Of a stretch of 64,000 nt of DNA, positions 45,241 to 56,793 are shown piece after piece. The notes below the pieces were generated by a model. It worked only from the letters and a program-made list of their open reading frames with translations. It searched no databases and was not told the origin of the DNA. A program made the translations under genes and the position numbers. Source of the stretch: Enoplolaimus lenunculus (lineage: Eukaryota; Nematoda; Enoplea; Enoplida; Thoracostomopsidae); the NCBI GenBank assembly GCA_030248215.1, contig JASANG010002697.1, positions 1 through 64,000 on the forward strand. The letters run 5' to 3'. Position 1 is the stretch's first letter; each line of letters opens with the position of its first letter.

Positions 45241-46432
45241 CGTATACGGGTTAATATTTATGGAGCAATACAATTGGACCCGGAGAACACTATCAGTACT
45301 TTTCAAAATTCCCATAGCGGTTTTGATGGAATTTTATCCAATGGATCATATCGTCGATTTTCGGTTTGTAGGAGAGTCTTTTTTTGTGAGGAGGCCTGGG
45401 GTCCCTAAGAGCCTTCCCAATCTAAATCGTCGCTGTAACAGCCACCGATGGTTAAGCCTGTGCCAATATAACCGGTGAATCTGACAAAATGTTTGTGTTT
45501 ACATGACGAGGTTTAGGAGTAAACTACGCTGGTTTTAATCACATGATTTTTTTGTGTCAAAATACGCGAGTGTATCAGTAAATTTAAGACGCTGTTGTAT
45601 TTATCATAAACGTCTTTTCAGATTTTACAGCTAAAATTTGTTGTTGGAGTGTCATTAGTTGTTTTTGCGTTGTTAAGTGCTCAAACGCAGGCGTTTGCTG
45701 CAAAAATGGTCGGATTTCCAAATTTTTTTACATATTTGAACTTCTCACGACTTCTTTCCTAAATTACTCTGCAATGAAATTTGAACTTTCAAAAAATAAC
45801 GATTTGAGATGGTGCCAGATTAGTAGTATAATTTGATCACCGTAACTCATGTGCCATCAATCCGATTGTGAAAAAGTTTACACAGATTCGACACAATTGT
45901 GTAGGTAATCTGTCCTGAATGATATGTAACCTGTCTAGTTTTTTGGCAAAACAGTTTTTCAACGGGCCATGGGCCTAAAAAATTTGAAGTTTTTGAAACT
46001 ACAAATTTCAATAAGGAATTGCTACGGGAAGTCATGAGAAGTTCCAGTATGCAAAAATTTTCAAAATCAGACGACCATTTTGTTGCAATGGAAATCTAAT
46101 AACAGGAGGGTGGGAGAAAATTGAATAACAATGCGTAAGCGAATAGTACCGACAGGTACATTCGAGAGAGACAAAAACATAAACCCGTTTCTTATTTGGG
46201 GTCACTAGTATAACAACAATCTCTAGAGTTATGAAGTTTAAATTTTTTTCGAGAAATAGCATATTAGTTACACTTTTCTTCAGTTGGTTAAGCTCAGGAT
46301 TGGCTTGAGCAGTTCTGGAGTTAGGTTTAACTTTAGTGCTCTTATGCTTGTGGGAAAACTTAACTCGAGTGTTAGACAAAATAGACGTGAAAAGTAAAGT
46401 ATTACTTAACGGCGTTAAATTGTGAAACTATA

Positions 46433-46744
46433 CACTGCAAAAAACGGTGAGTCAAATTGACCCTCTCTGAAATAGGATTTTTGGGACTACACAAACGGAG
46501 TCAAAATTCGACTCCAACAGAATCAAATTCGACTCACTATGAGTCAAATTGGATCTCTCTGAAATAGCCTTTTTGGGACTACACAAACGGAGTCAAAATT
46601 GGACTCCGCCAGAGTCAAATTCGACTCAATGAATCGCTCAGTGAGTCGAATTTGACTCTGGCGGAGTCGAATTTGACTCAGGTTGTGGAGTCCGGAAAAG
46701 CCTGTTTCGGACAGAGTCAACTTGACTCTCCATTTTTTTCAGTG
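46433..46744. mobile_element. Family C foldback with internal duplication
   Basis: It runs from ACACTGCAAAAAACGGTGAG to CTCCATTTTTTTCAGTG. The left arm block TTTTGGGACTACACAAACGG appears twice, so the element is about 85 bases longer than its relatives. Confidence 0.85.
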
Positions 46745-47088
46745 ATTTGATTTGGATAGTCATTATTAAAATCGGCAGTATTTTCTATAAAAAATTTCTA
46801 AGAAGTTGGTTTGAGTTTACCAACTGATAACTTTTTAAAATACATCTTGTCTCCTTCGTCAATAAACTTTTATGCTTGTTTACCAAATACTGCTCGGCTT
46901 TTGGTTATTGTTTTTTTTTTGGTTTTGATATTAATACCTGAATTTGAGGGCTTAAAATAAGCCGAAAATATATACGTTTGCATTCTAGAATATTCTGCAA
47001 TATTTTAATTTTGAAAATAAACATCTAAACTAGTGATCATCGTTTGAAGCAATTTTTCCATCAGCCTGTAATGCTTACTAAATTTTGG

Positions 47089-47212
47089 GCCCATGTTAAC
47101 TATAAAGTGTCGCCTAAGCCTAAAACTAAGCCTAAACCTAAAGTATAAAGCTAAGCTTACGCCGAAAACCTAAGCAGTAAAGCCTAATTAAGCCTAAGTC
47201 TAATACTACACT
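47089..47212 (-). mobile_element. Family B MITE (degenerate)
   Basis: The left end GGGCCCATGTTAACTATAAA and a CCTAAG-rich core remain; the right end is lost. Confidence 0.6.
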
Positions 47213-47301
47213 TTTGTCTTTTTGTACCCCAGTCTTATTGTGTATCTGAGGGCACGCCTGGGCGAATAAAATTCAACCCAATTCCACATACAGAGACTGT
47301 A

Positions 47302-47746
47302 ACTGTAGTGACCCGAATCAGAGGGGACTGGTATTTATTTGACCTCTCCAGAGGTACCCCACTGTTATCGGTTAGGGGCTGTTATTTATTTTTAAGCCGT
47401 CCTCCGCTGCCCTTCGTTACTGATATATATCCGGTATTGCAACTATCCATTGAATTAACCGTTTATTTGTCTTGTATCATAAACTTGAGCGATAGTGCAA
47501 GGTTATACTTACGAATGTACTTTCCCATACTTAAGTAAGCTTAAAATTTTCGAACTAAACTTTATTTGGTCCAGGAGTCATTTATGCACTAGAATCAGAG
47601 ATAATCGACATTTATGAAATCTCATTAGGGTTTAGGGGCTCTATCCGCTTACGGACTCTTATTAGGATACCGACTCCAATTGACTGAAACTCAAAATCAA
47701 GACCATCTATTATTACCCACCTGATCAAATTTGGGTCACTACAGTA
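47302..47746 (+). mobile_element. Family G element, full length
   Basis: CTGTAGTGACCC at the left and GGGTCACTACAG at the right are perfectly inverted over 12 bases, enclosing about 420 bases. The inside has ACTGATATATATCCGGTATT and AGGGGCTCTATCCGCTTACG. It has no coding capacity. Confidence 0.85.
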
Positions 47747-47990
47747 CTGTGAGCAAACGAGCAGAAATAGGCACTATCTTACAGTCATTACGCGTATACG
47801 CAGTACAAACGTTTTACCAGACATGAGAAAAACCCTCAAACTGAACCGCAAACATCCTTCAATTAAGCGGTAATAGTAAAATTCGCTGACCCTAGAGTCA
47901 CTGGTTTAAACCCAAGCTTAACCTAATTAATCTCACTGATGAATTCAAAATATTTATAGGAGAAAAAACGTTAATTTATAAATTTTCAAT
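47747..47990 (+). mobile_element. SINE-like copy (diverged)
   Basis: It shares GCAGTACAAACGTTTTACCA with GACATGAG and ends AAAATATTTATAGGAGAAAA, as in the SINE at 63115. A B-box-like CACTGGTTTAAACCC is present; the A box is poor. Confidence 0.4.
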
Positions 47991-48947
47991 TACTGTCTAT
48001 AAGCTGGAATGTATTAATGCATTTGCGCGTGTTTATATATACTTAAGTTCAAACCATTAACAACATTTTGCAAATGACAGAGCTCGCAATGCATGCTACA
48101 TTTCATTTTCAGTAATTCGGTTTCAGCATCTTGCCTTCATGCAAAAACAAACCTTTCGTGTCACCTCATTGAGGTCAAAAAGTTTTTTTTGCAAGTTAGG
48201 CTCGCTCGACTAAACGTTTTCTTTAAAGATTCCCTTCCGATATCAATTCCAGGCTACGCCTCTAAATTGTAATGAGAATTCAGCATGGTTTGGTGGCGGT
48301 AAATTCCAAATTCCGGTTCAAACATCGAACACCAGCTGCATGATTTTTAATTTAAATTTAAAATTTATGAATTATTATTATTATTATAATTCCGTGGAAT
48401 CAACCTTAATTGACTTAAAATACTACTTAGAAGCTGGTTGTTATGGTTAAACTTTAATCGCATCTGTTGTTTTGAAAGTGTTTAGCAGAAAATTGTAGTT
48501 TATTTTCAGTTTTTGCTTAGTTGTTGGTATTTCTAATCTAAAGATATTTTAGCATGCACACGGGGCTGCAGTCTACAGCTGCAGCGAGTCTGTAATTGAA
48601 AACAATTTTCGCACATTGTTGGTAGGGTAAAATAGGTTTTGAAATTTAAAAATTTATAATTCCACACTCCAGCGTTACCTTTAAAGCGTTGTTTATAAGC
48701 TGTTAAAAGTTTAGCTTAGTTCCGTTCGCCGTTTAACGCGGTATCATTTAGAAGAGTGTTATGTTTTGCAAGCTAAAATGCTTTTCATCACAATTTCAAT
48801 TTATATACTCGTTCGAACTTTAATATGGATAATTAGGTATTTTTTGCCTTGTAGCTGCTGTCCAGCATGAAAATCTACCACTAAACTGTAGATTGATGCA
48901 CATGCATATCGCACGGAAAATTAAATATATATTGAACGATAAGGATG

Positions 48948-49033
48948 CGCTATACTTGACGTCCGGCGGCGTCCACAGACGGCGCCGTACGGATGACGGA
49001 CGGCGCTGGACGTCAACAAAAGTATAGCGCAGC
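48948..49033. mobile_element. Family S foldback
   Basis: GCGCTATACTTGACGTCC pairs with GGACGTCAACAAAAGTATAG plus CGC. The inside is CG-rich (GGCGGCGTCC, GGACGGCG). Confidence 0.7.
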
Positions 49034-49414
49034 TTTGAAGCAATTATTCAAAGTGTCAAGGCTTCGAATGCTAATTTTATTCTTGAGTAGTAAGAGTTGA
49101 TGTTGTAATTAATACTTTTTACGATTACACGCGGTGTATAACTTTTGCAGACTGCGACTATCACAGGTCTGATGAGTGATAAGGGTGACCATTGTTGGCA
49201 CCGATTGGAATGAACCCAAACAATAACAGATGCCAGGTGTTTAGAACTGGCTAATGCTCACATTTCAAAATATGTTTATACAATTTTTGGAATTCTTTAC
49301 ATTGAGGTAGCGGTAAACAAGCTTAACATTCTCATTGAATACCATCAAAATATTATATATATTTGTTTCAAACTATTATCAAAATGTGGGTGTAGCACTT
49401 ATTACCAGGGCGTG

Positions 49415-49484
49415 ATAGTCGTTGTTATTTGGCCTCTCGATCGGGTTCCCCCTGTTATTCGGTTACGGACTGTTATTTATTTTT
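49415..49484 (+). mobile_element. Family G fragment
   Basis: TGTTATTTGGCCTCTCGATC and TATTCGGTTACGGACTGTTA match the left part of 47302. Confidence 0.6.
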
Positions 49485-49672
49485 ATGAAGCAAGCGAGAA
49501 GCCAAAAGGCGTTTGTTACATTAAATGTTTTAAATTCCAAAACAAAACATTAGTTTTGGTTGCGTGTTAGGGATATCAGCGATGCCTCTTTTTATTTATG
49601 TGGACGTGTAAATTAAAACTCTTAGCGTATTTAAAGCTAATTCGGCTATGAGATTAAACGAATTTCTCAAAT

Positions 49673-49768
49673 ACACCCCCCTAAATAAGGAAACTGTGTC
49701 AAAAACAAAACGTGCGCTGGGTACGTTCTATTGAACACAGAATGTTCCCAGTTGCACACTCTTGTTAA
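49673..49768. mobile_element. Family E half element
   Basis: The right arm only: ACAAAACGTGCGCTGGGTAC, ACACAGAATGTTCCCAGTTG and CACACTCTTGT. Confidence 0.65.
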
Positions 49769-49925
49769 ATAGCGATTATCCATCGACTGCTGGTTTTACG
49801 AACCAGTAAGCAGCTTCTGCAATATTTTTTAACAACTTTAACCAGGTGAGCCTGCAATTTTTCACAGCAAGTAATTACATTCAGTTCCATAGTAATTTCT
49901 TTGCTTGATCAACGGTGATCAAACC

Positions 49926-50152
49926 TTGGCTTGTATTCTCAAATGTGTATAGCACCTATCACCAGTTGACGATGAGTCTTGTAACTTTCGAACCTGTAAA
50001 TTCTGCTGAGACTCAAAATTTAGCGCATCTTTCGCATATGATTTGCTTTACTTCTGTACCAATTTTAACTTTAATAACTGCGATAGTCAGTGAGTTTGAA
50101 AACCTGTTCTTAACTGATGATAGTTGCTATACACATTTGAAAATATGGGCCA
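49926..50152. mobile_element. Family F MITE
   Basis: GGCTTGTATTCTCAAATGTG pairs with ACACATTTGAAAATATGGGC. The inner CACCTATCACCAGTTGACGA is close to consensus. Confidence 0.8.
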
Positions 50153-50642
50153 TTGTGCTCGTTGCTGCAATTTCTTGAACTAATTTAGTTGTTCTTATAA
50201 CCTTCAAGTCTGTCTGTAAGGTATCTGGTGTTGTTTTCTGAACGCGGCTTGGGTGGTCGTGTTCTTTAAGCGGCAATCGTTGTGAACACTGCAATACGAC
50301 GCTACTACTGCATTTAGTGGGCTAAAATGTCATTTTACGTGCACAGGGTTTTGCTTAATGCTACAGGTACTTCGTTGGCACAACGGCGCCGGTGACCAGT
50401 TATGCCATTAAGAAATAAGACAGTAAACATCCTGTTAACCAATGGCTGGCACTATTTTAATAGCTCGTATATGTTTTCACAGATTTGAACTATAAAAGCA
50501 TTTGTGATAGTAATCTTGACGTATTCCTGTCATAAAATAAATTGCACCAATTGATGTTATTTTCAGACAAATCCGACATTTTGATTCTAAGATTGAAGGC
50601 TAACAAAATTGGCCAAAACATTTTATAGGGTCGAAGTAAGCC

Positions 50643-50795
50643 GACCCGTAGCCACGTCATATTGATAGGGGGCTAAACATTTGTTCAGGAAGGGCATGCA
50701 AGGGATTTCGACGACTTACAATCAAGGTTGACAATTTTATAGCGGGAGCCAAACCGCTTCCATGGGTCTGAGCCCCCTCCTCTGGTCCTGGGCTG
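50643..50795. mobile_element. Family D MITE
   Basis: GACCCGTAGCCACGTCATAT and CTGAGCCCCCTCCTCTGGTC with a TTACAATCAAGGTTGACAAT core. Confidence 0.8.
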
Positions 50796-51549
50796 GTTTG
50801 GTAGTATAAAATTAATACCCGAACGTTTTACCAGTACCCCCTGATAATCTAGTGAAATATTGACATAACGATGGCTTTTCATTTGGCCGAGTTCGCCCAA
50901 ACTTCAACCGCATCATCTGTAATTTGTTCCCTAGGCCTGATAGCCAGTCAACGCCGGGACGTAGTAAATCATGAGCGTAGTCAAAATTTGAGATTGAAAA
51001 AACTCAATCGAGTACATAAGCTTCATTGTGTTAAAAATTAAAATTGAAGCACAAAATTTGAATATTTTTCAGCTAAACACCATTAAAATAGGTCGTTGAT
51101 AAGGCAGATACTTTAAAAAAATTGCTTTTAAAATTACAATTGTAATGCTCGTAATTTACTGTTGCGCTTTTGATTGTAATTTTGTGTGAATTTGTGAGTT
51201 TTAACATTTTTTGAATTCACCTAACACAAGATTCGAGTTTTCTCCGAATCATATTTGTGTATCGCGTCTGTAAAATAATATTTAGTAAAATCTGTCGGTA
51301 AAACAAATTATCTGGTCGCTAATGTAGCGTTCACAGTAACTTTTTTTCAGCTATGCACCAAAAACGTCATATGCTAGGATTATCGAGTGTGAATTTTAAA
51401 AATTGCCGCTTGTTAACTCTACCCTAACAATGAAAACATATATAACCCTGCCCTAACGCGTGTCACAGCTCACTTTATGACACATGTAAAGGGTAAGGTT
51501 AACGTTTATCTAGCTTCTATCTGTCAAAAATAGCGCTCAAATCGTATGA

Positions 51550-51708
51550 CCAGGCCGTAGCCAAGGGTGGGGGGCTCAGCTCCGCATGGAAAGATTTTGG
51601 CCCCTCTAGAAAATTTTCAACTTGCTTGTAACCCGTTGGAACCGCTTGAATGCCCTTCCTGAAAAAAATTTAGCCCCCTTAGCAAGGTGAGCTGGCTACA
51701 GGCCTGGC
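51550..51708. mobile_element. Family D MITE, reverse
   Basis: CCAGGCCGTAGCCAAGGG pairs with GAGCTGGCTACAGGCCTGG. The core has CAACTTGCTTGTAACCCG and is close to consensus. Confidence 0.85.
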
Positions 51709-51814
51709 TATAACTAATATTTTTAAATCGTTGCCTAAATTGGTATATCTTTAGGGTTTATCACGTTCCCTTTGAAATATTTGAAATTCATTAAAACTAG
51801 AGTCCATAATGACA

Positions 51815-52074
51815 CTATTTGTACAAAATGTACCAGCATGCGTTGCATTTTTGCCCGACACCCCCCCTTAATTTGGAAGGTAGATGTTGCTTGTAGCGTT
51901 GAAAATAAGATTATAACAGCCGCAACTAATCTGTTTAAATTTACTTAACAAGCGTAAGTTCAAGAACCCTGTAACGTTTAACCGCACCTAAATGGGGGGT
52001 AAGCAAAAAACGCAACGTGCCCTGGGTAGAGATTCTTTTATACACAGAATGCACCCAGTTGCATACTCTTGTTA
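51815..52074. mobile_element. Family E foldback
   Basis: CAGCATGCGTTGCATTTTTG pairs with AAAAAACGCAACGTGCCCTG, and the right end is GTTGCATACTCTTGT. The left outer arm is missing. Confidence 0.7.
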
Positions 52075-52208
52075 ATTGCGATCATCCGCTCTTGGTTAAA
52101 ATAACATTTCGCCAGAGCCTTAGCTGAAAAAATAAACTATATTTATCCGACTTGTTTGTGTCTATCCCAGTAAGCATGGTCAGATGTTAAATATTTTCTT
52201 CAATGTTT

Positions 52209-52390
52209 CGACCCATGTAAAGATCAGGGGCGGAACGTTTTTCTGTAAGACTGCAATAGAGTAAGCTTAAGCTTTAGACTATTTTTTGCTTGGTTTAGGC
52301 ATAGGCTTAGGAATATGCTCATTCTTACACTTAGGCTTAGGCTAAAGAATATGCTTATAATACTGTTCCGCTCCTGTTCTTTACATTTGT
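52209..52390 (+). mobile_element. Family A hAT-like MITE
   Basis: GACCCATGTAAAGATCAGGG pairs with CTGTTCTTTACATTTGTC. Flanks AATGTTTC and AACGTTTC form a 7/8 duplication. The core is GCTTAGG-rich. Confidence 0.9.
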
Positions 52391-53275
52391 CAACGTTTCA
52401 AATCGACAATCTGTAACACAGCGAACTTAATTGCAAGTCAATTCGGTCGGCACTCCGGGGAACACCTTCCTAAGTTCGTGGTTACCAAAGCAGGGAAAGC
52501 GCTATATTTCTCACCAAAAATATCACAGTGCACTCGACAAATCAGTTAAAGTCAATACTCCCACGCCCAAAATAGAATACGTACACACTCTAGAACTTCT
52601 ATGAATATCGCAAACCTTTTGCCGCAAAACTAATACGTACCACTGTCACCCCAAAATGAAATAATAGAAGGAAAATATACGATTCCCTTACAGGTTATAT
52701 TACTAATAGATCAATAAAACCACTGTTGATCGACAATTTCAATCCCTGGACAGTTACCACCAAAAATTTCTTCCAGGTTACTGTGAAACTTCGAGAAAAT
52801 TTTTAGTTCAGCCCAGTAGCAACAGGTTTCCAGAAATTAATTAGTACGTTTGTTTCACACAAACACTAGACCAATATCACGTAAATTGCTCTCGAATACA
52901 CGATCCCGTTCTCTTTAAATATAAAATAGACAGATATGGTACCTTTACAGGACCAGAGCTTTTCGTACACAACTCAAAATCTGCGCGGCTCACAATTAAA
53001 ACACTCGGCAATACCTACTCTCTAGGTACATTAACAAAAAAATTACCGTTGCAAGCTTTAACAGCTTAACTATACGCCAAAATTTCGCTTCGAAACGCGC
53101 ACCCAAAATTTCAGTACAAAATACACCCGCGTTACTCGCGTTTCGTCAATTCAAATCACTTAGTAATTACTTAAACACACACTATTCTCTAAATATGCCG
53201 GATCAAAAGCGCCTCTTACAAGAAAAATTAAAACCAGTGAACCTTAACAGCCGCGTAATCAAGTAAGCAAGCACG

Positions 53276-53407
53276 CACACCCCCCCACCCGCGCCCCAAA
53301 CGCACCCCACCCCCCCCCCCCAACACCCAACCCAACACACCAAAACAAAAACCAAAAACCCACACCAAACAAAAAAAAAAAACACCCCCCCAAAAAAAAA
53401 AACACAA
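53276..53407. repeat. A/C-only low-complexity tract
   Basis: About 130 bases are almost purely A and C on this strand, with several runs of 7-12 C or A. Open frames here are meaningless. The tract may be natural or partly a sequencing or assembly artefact. Confidence 0.8.
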
Positions 53408-54052
53408 CTCCTCACTAAAAAACCCGATGCACATTATATGCATTCCGTGTATACATACCCACACGCTGTACACAATACATAATAATGGGGATAAGCCCAA
53501 TAATTCCAACAATAAAAAAGGGGGGTGGCCTAACATTTCAAATTTTCGCATTTTTTTTTAAAAAAAGGGAGTCAATGTTGAAACAGGGGCGGAACATTAG
53601 CATAGGCATGAAAATTTCCAAAAATTTTAAAAAGGGGGCATTGTTAAAATTTTCAGACAGCCCCACGCTACAAATCATTTTCAGTTTAAACTATTTGAAT
53701 TTATACAATTAAATATCAGCTTGAAATTTACCAGATTCATATTTCTAACCGCAGCATGTAAAATAGCGATTGTTTGAACGAAAACAAACTATATTTAACA
53801 TACTTACAAGCTTGTCAGGCGCAGTAGTTGAGCTTAGAACAACATTTTTGTGAAGATCAGTCCCTATTGATTACATAATCGGATACAGTCAAGTTTGGAA
53901 TATTGAGCAATTTGAATTTATTTCGACGAATCATAACGTTCACAATTTTCAAAAATTAATTTTAACTGCAAAATAAAAACATTACATTAGAAGGCGTTAG
54001 TTAAAAAGCAAAATATATTATCACTTTACTAACCTTTATACCTGTGAAACAC

Positions 54053-54442
54053 TGAATACAGGGTGCCGCGGCCCCAAATTGTTTTCGATGGGCGCCTAAC
54101 TGAATACAGGGTGCCGCGGCCCCAAATTGTTTTTCGATGGGCGCCTAACTGAATACAGGGTGCCGCGGCCCCAAATTGTTTTTCGATGGGCGCCTAACTG
54201 AATACAGGGTGCCGCGGCCCCAAATTGTTTTTCGATGGGCGCCTAACTGAATACAGGGTGCCGCGGCCCCAAATTGTTTTTCGATGGGCGCCTAACTGAA
54301 TACAGGGTGCCGCGGCCCCAAATTGTTTTTCGATGGGCGCCTAACTGAATACAGGGTGCCGCGGCCCCAAATTGTTTTTCGATGGGCGCCTAACTGAATA
54401 CAGGGTGCCGCGGCCCCAAATGGTTTTTCGATGGGCGCCTAA
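54053..54442. repeat. 49-bp GC-rich minisatellite, eight units
   Basis: The unit starts TGAATACAGGGTGCCGCGGC and ends GATGGGCGCCTAAC. Starts are at 54053, 54101, 54150, 54199, 54248, 54297, 54346 and 54395. The first unit is one base shorter; the last has one change (AATGG) before losing register. The near identity points to recent expansion. Confidence 0.97.
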
Positions 54443-55729
54443 TGGTTAGACGTTCGGTCACGTTTTCCTTGCACTTGGCAAGCATAAAGTATCACGCGGT
54501 CCTAAATGCGATCAAGGTGTTGGCCGTGTGATGTTTCATGCGAGACGAAAAAAATAAATTATCTTAAACCTGATTATATCTGTCAAGCGCAATTGGCCTG
54601 GAGTCGAAGTCAATTTTTAACATCGTTGCTTACTTTGTATATGTTTGGGTTCAATCACCGTTCTCTTTGAACTGTAAAGATCAGCTAATGTTTTCGCAAT
54701 GTTTCTGAGGTGCCCTGTACGGCATTGGAACGTAGCATTGCCCTAATTCCATCAGACAAAGATTGTACCAATTGGCACACTCCAGCATTGTAATACTAAG
54801 CTAAACAGTACCGTATAGAGCCCTTCACGAAAATTTTGTAAATTATGAAATACTTGAAAATGCACTAAAGTTGCAAAAAGGCGTAGCCATGAGAAGGCTT
54901 AGAAGTCCAAGTCCTGTCGTATCAAAGTTCTGGCTAGTAAATATACACCAGATTGTTCTGTATTATAAGCTAGTTCAACTCGCCTTTTAACTGACATAGT
55001 CAAATTTGTAACGTTTTTGGTTATTCTCCCAAGTAGTGTTTGCCGAAAAATGGTTGGATTTTGAAAATTTTTTGCAGATTTGAGCTTCAAATGACCTTAC
55101 CTTGATCACTGTAATCCGAAATTTGAATTTTTGAAAAATACGATTTTTAAAATCCTAATATCATATTACCTTGGAATCCAGAAAATTTTTTTGCCAAGAA
55201 GTTAGAAAATTATATATACCATTCGACGTAGCTTGCTGAGCAGACTCGAGTGGTGTTAAATTTTGTACAAATAGCGTTTCATAACTTTTACAACACCGCT
55301 TCCGTCTGCGATTTCTGGATCCGCAGCTGCCCGTGGCATATACCTGCAGGTGCGTATGGTTTGGAATGCAATTAAAAATAACATTTTTGTAAAATGGCAC
55401 TCAAACCTGGCGGGTCAGTTTAGTTTTTCTCGGTTGTTTTCTAGACTATTTTTTGGCGTAAAATAGATTGTTATCTCTAAATTAGTTCCCCGTCCTATAA
55501 GCGCGAGGGTTTTATTGTTGATGGTAGATAGTTGGGTATTTTGGCTTAGTCCATTGACGTATACGCCAAACGTTACTGTACCCAATTTATGAGTTTGTCC
55601 CAATTACGGTATGTAGGAAACCCGATGACAGTTGAGGTCTGAATGACCTTGCGGCTAAATTCATTAAGCGAAATAATCTCAAAGACTCAATGGAACATCT
55701 AGAATCGTATTGTCAAATGTGTGTACTGA

Positions 55730-56088
55730 AGACACGAATAAGAGAGGGAGTAATAAGAGAGGGGTTCCCATTTTGAGTCCCAATCAATAGGTGTCCGTAA
55801 GCGGATGGAGTACCTAAACACTAAATGGAGTCCATAAATGTGAATTGTCCCTAATTGTAGTGCATAATTAACTCCAGGCACAAATAAAGTTGAGTTAGAA
55901 ACTTTAAAGCATATTTATTTAAAAGTATATAAACATTAATACTAAGTATAACCTTGCATTATCGTTCAAGATTTTGATACAAGACAAATACACGTTTAAT
56001 TCAACGGACAATTGCAGTACCTGATATATATCAGTAACGAAGGTGGCGGAGCGTGGGTTAAAATAAATAGAAGTCCGTAACCGCCTAA
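55730..56088 (-). mobile_element. Family G element, reverse, nearly full
   Basis: It shares TCCGTAAGCGGATGGAGTAC, AGTATAACCTTGCATTATCG and GATATATATCAGTAACGAAG with the full copy at 47302. The ends are eroded. Confidence 0.75.
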
Positions 56089-56204
56089 AACTAAACAGTA
56101 CTGACCAGCAAACCAAATTCCTTTGATTAAATTTTTGGAATTTTAGCTTTACCTAAATCACAAACATATTAAGCGCTCCTACTTATGCCCTGTCACTCTA
56201 TGTA

Positions 56205-56325
56205 GGCACCGGAACTTGAGACCTTTTAGCTCATCAGCTGGAAAAGCGAGTTACGGAAGCTTTTGAACTATCCTTATTAGAATTCCGAGGCAATCGCTCT
56301 ACCACTGCGCCACCGTATCCTACCT
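56205..56325 (-). repeat. tRNA-like sequence, probably a second SINE type
   Basis: On the minus strand GGTGGCGCAGTGGTAGAGCG is a textbook polymerase III A box, followed by a weak B box (TAGTTCAAAAGC). No cloverleaf with a proper 3' half could be drawn, so a functional tRNA is unlikely. Confidence 0.5.
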
Positions 56326-56668
56326 CTCCAATTGCTTCTATTGTCGACTATATGCCGACCGTATGCTGCCGGCTAGCATACATACAGCGTACTGCACTAT
56401 ATTGCATATGCACATAACGCACAACCATGTCTCACATGCTTACATGTCTATTACAATTCTATATCTCTACCAGAACTATGAAATTATACTGTTTTAGACA
56501 TTTAACAACGAACAACTTAACGATGTTTATTTGAGTTTAACGTTGATTTTGCGTTATATTTAATTTTCTGTTTTGATTCAACGTTAACTTCGAAATATTT
56601 CCAATTTGTTACTCTCGCAGTCGACTTACAGTTTTTGAGTAAGCAATCAATTCAGCGGCGAACTCCGT

Positions 56669-56793
56669 ATGAGTTTTGGTCCCAAAACGGGTCGGTACAG
56701 CGTACGTCACTATGCAACGGTACAACGCGATTGGGCAACTAAGAGATTGATGAGATCTGCAGAGGCCGGGCGAGAAGTGTGGATGGTGCCCAA
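56669..56793 (+). CDS. Possible first coding exon of the synaptotagmin
   Basis: ATG at 56669 follows an in-frame TGA at 56633 and opens [20 protein letters not shown]. The frame reaches EVWMVPK and a perfect donor, AA then GTAAGT, at 56794. It leaves with two bases, exactly what exon 59091 (one leading base) needs, giving Lys. It is more GC-rich than its surroundings. No homology is recognised and a phase match occurs by chance one time in three, so this is a candidate only. Confidence 0.4.

Larger units (their letters stand above)
20393..56668. other. Gene-poor repeat region between the two genes
   Basis: About 36 kb with no gene I can support apart from the doubtful segment at 30512. It is a mosaic of the elements listed separately. 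Stretches where I see nothing recognisable: 20940-22240, 24286-24740, 28088-28924, 29732-30200, 37145-38860, 47990-48945, 50153-50640, 52391-53275, 53408-54052 and 54443-55030. Synaptotagmin regulatory DNA is presumably somewhere in the right part. Confidence 0.6.

Noticed and set aside
53203-53551. Open frames rich in Gly, Trp, Phe and Val on the minus strand
   Set aside because: They come from the A/C low-complexity tract and have no gene-like features.
56205-56325. Possible tRNA gene on the minus strand
   Set aside because: The A box is excellent, but no complete cloverleaf or acceptor stem pairing was found, so it is treated as SINE-like.
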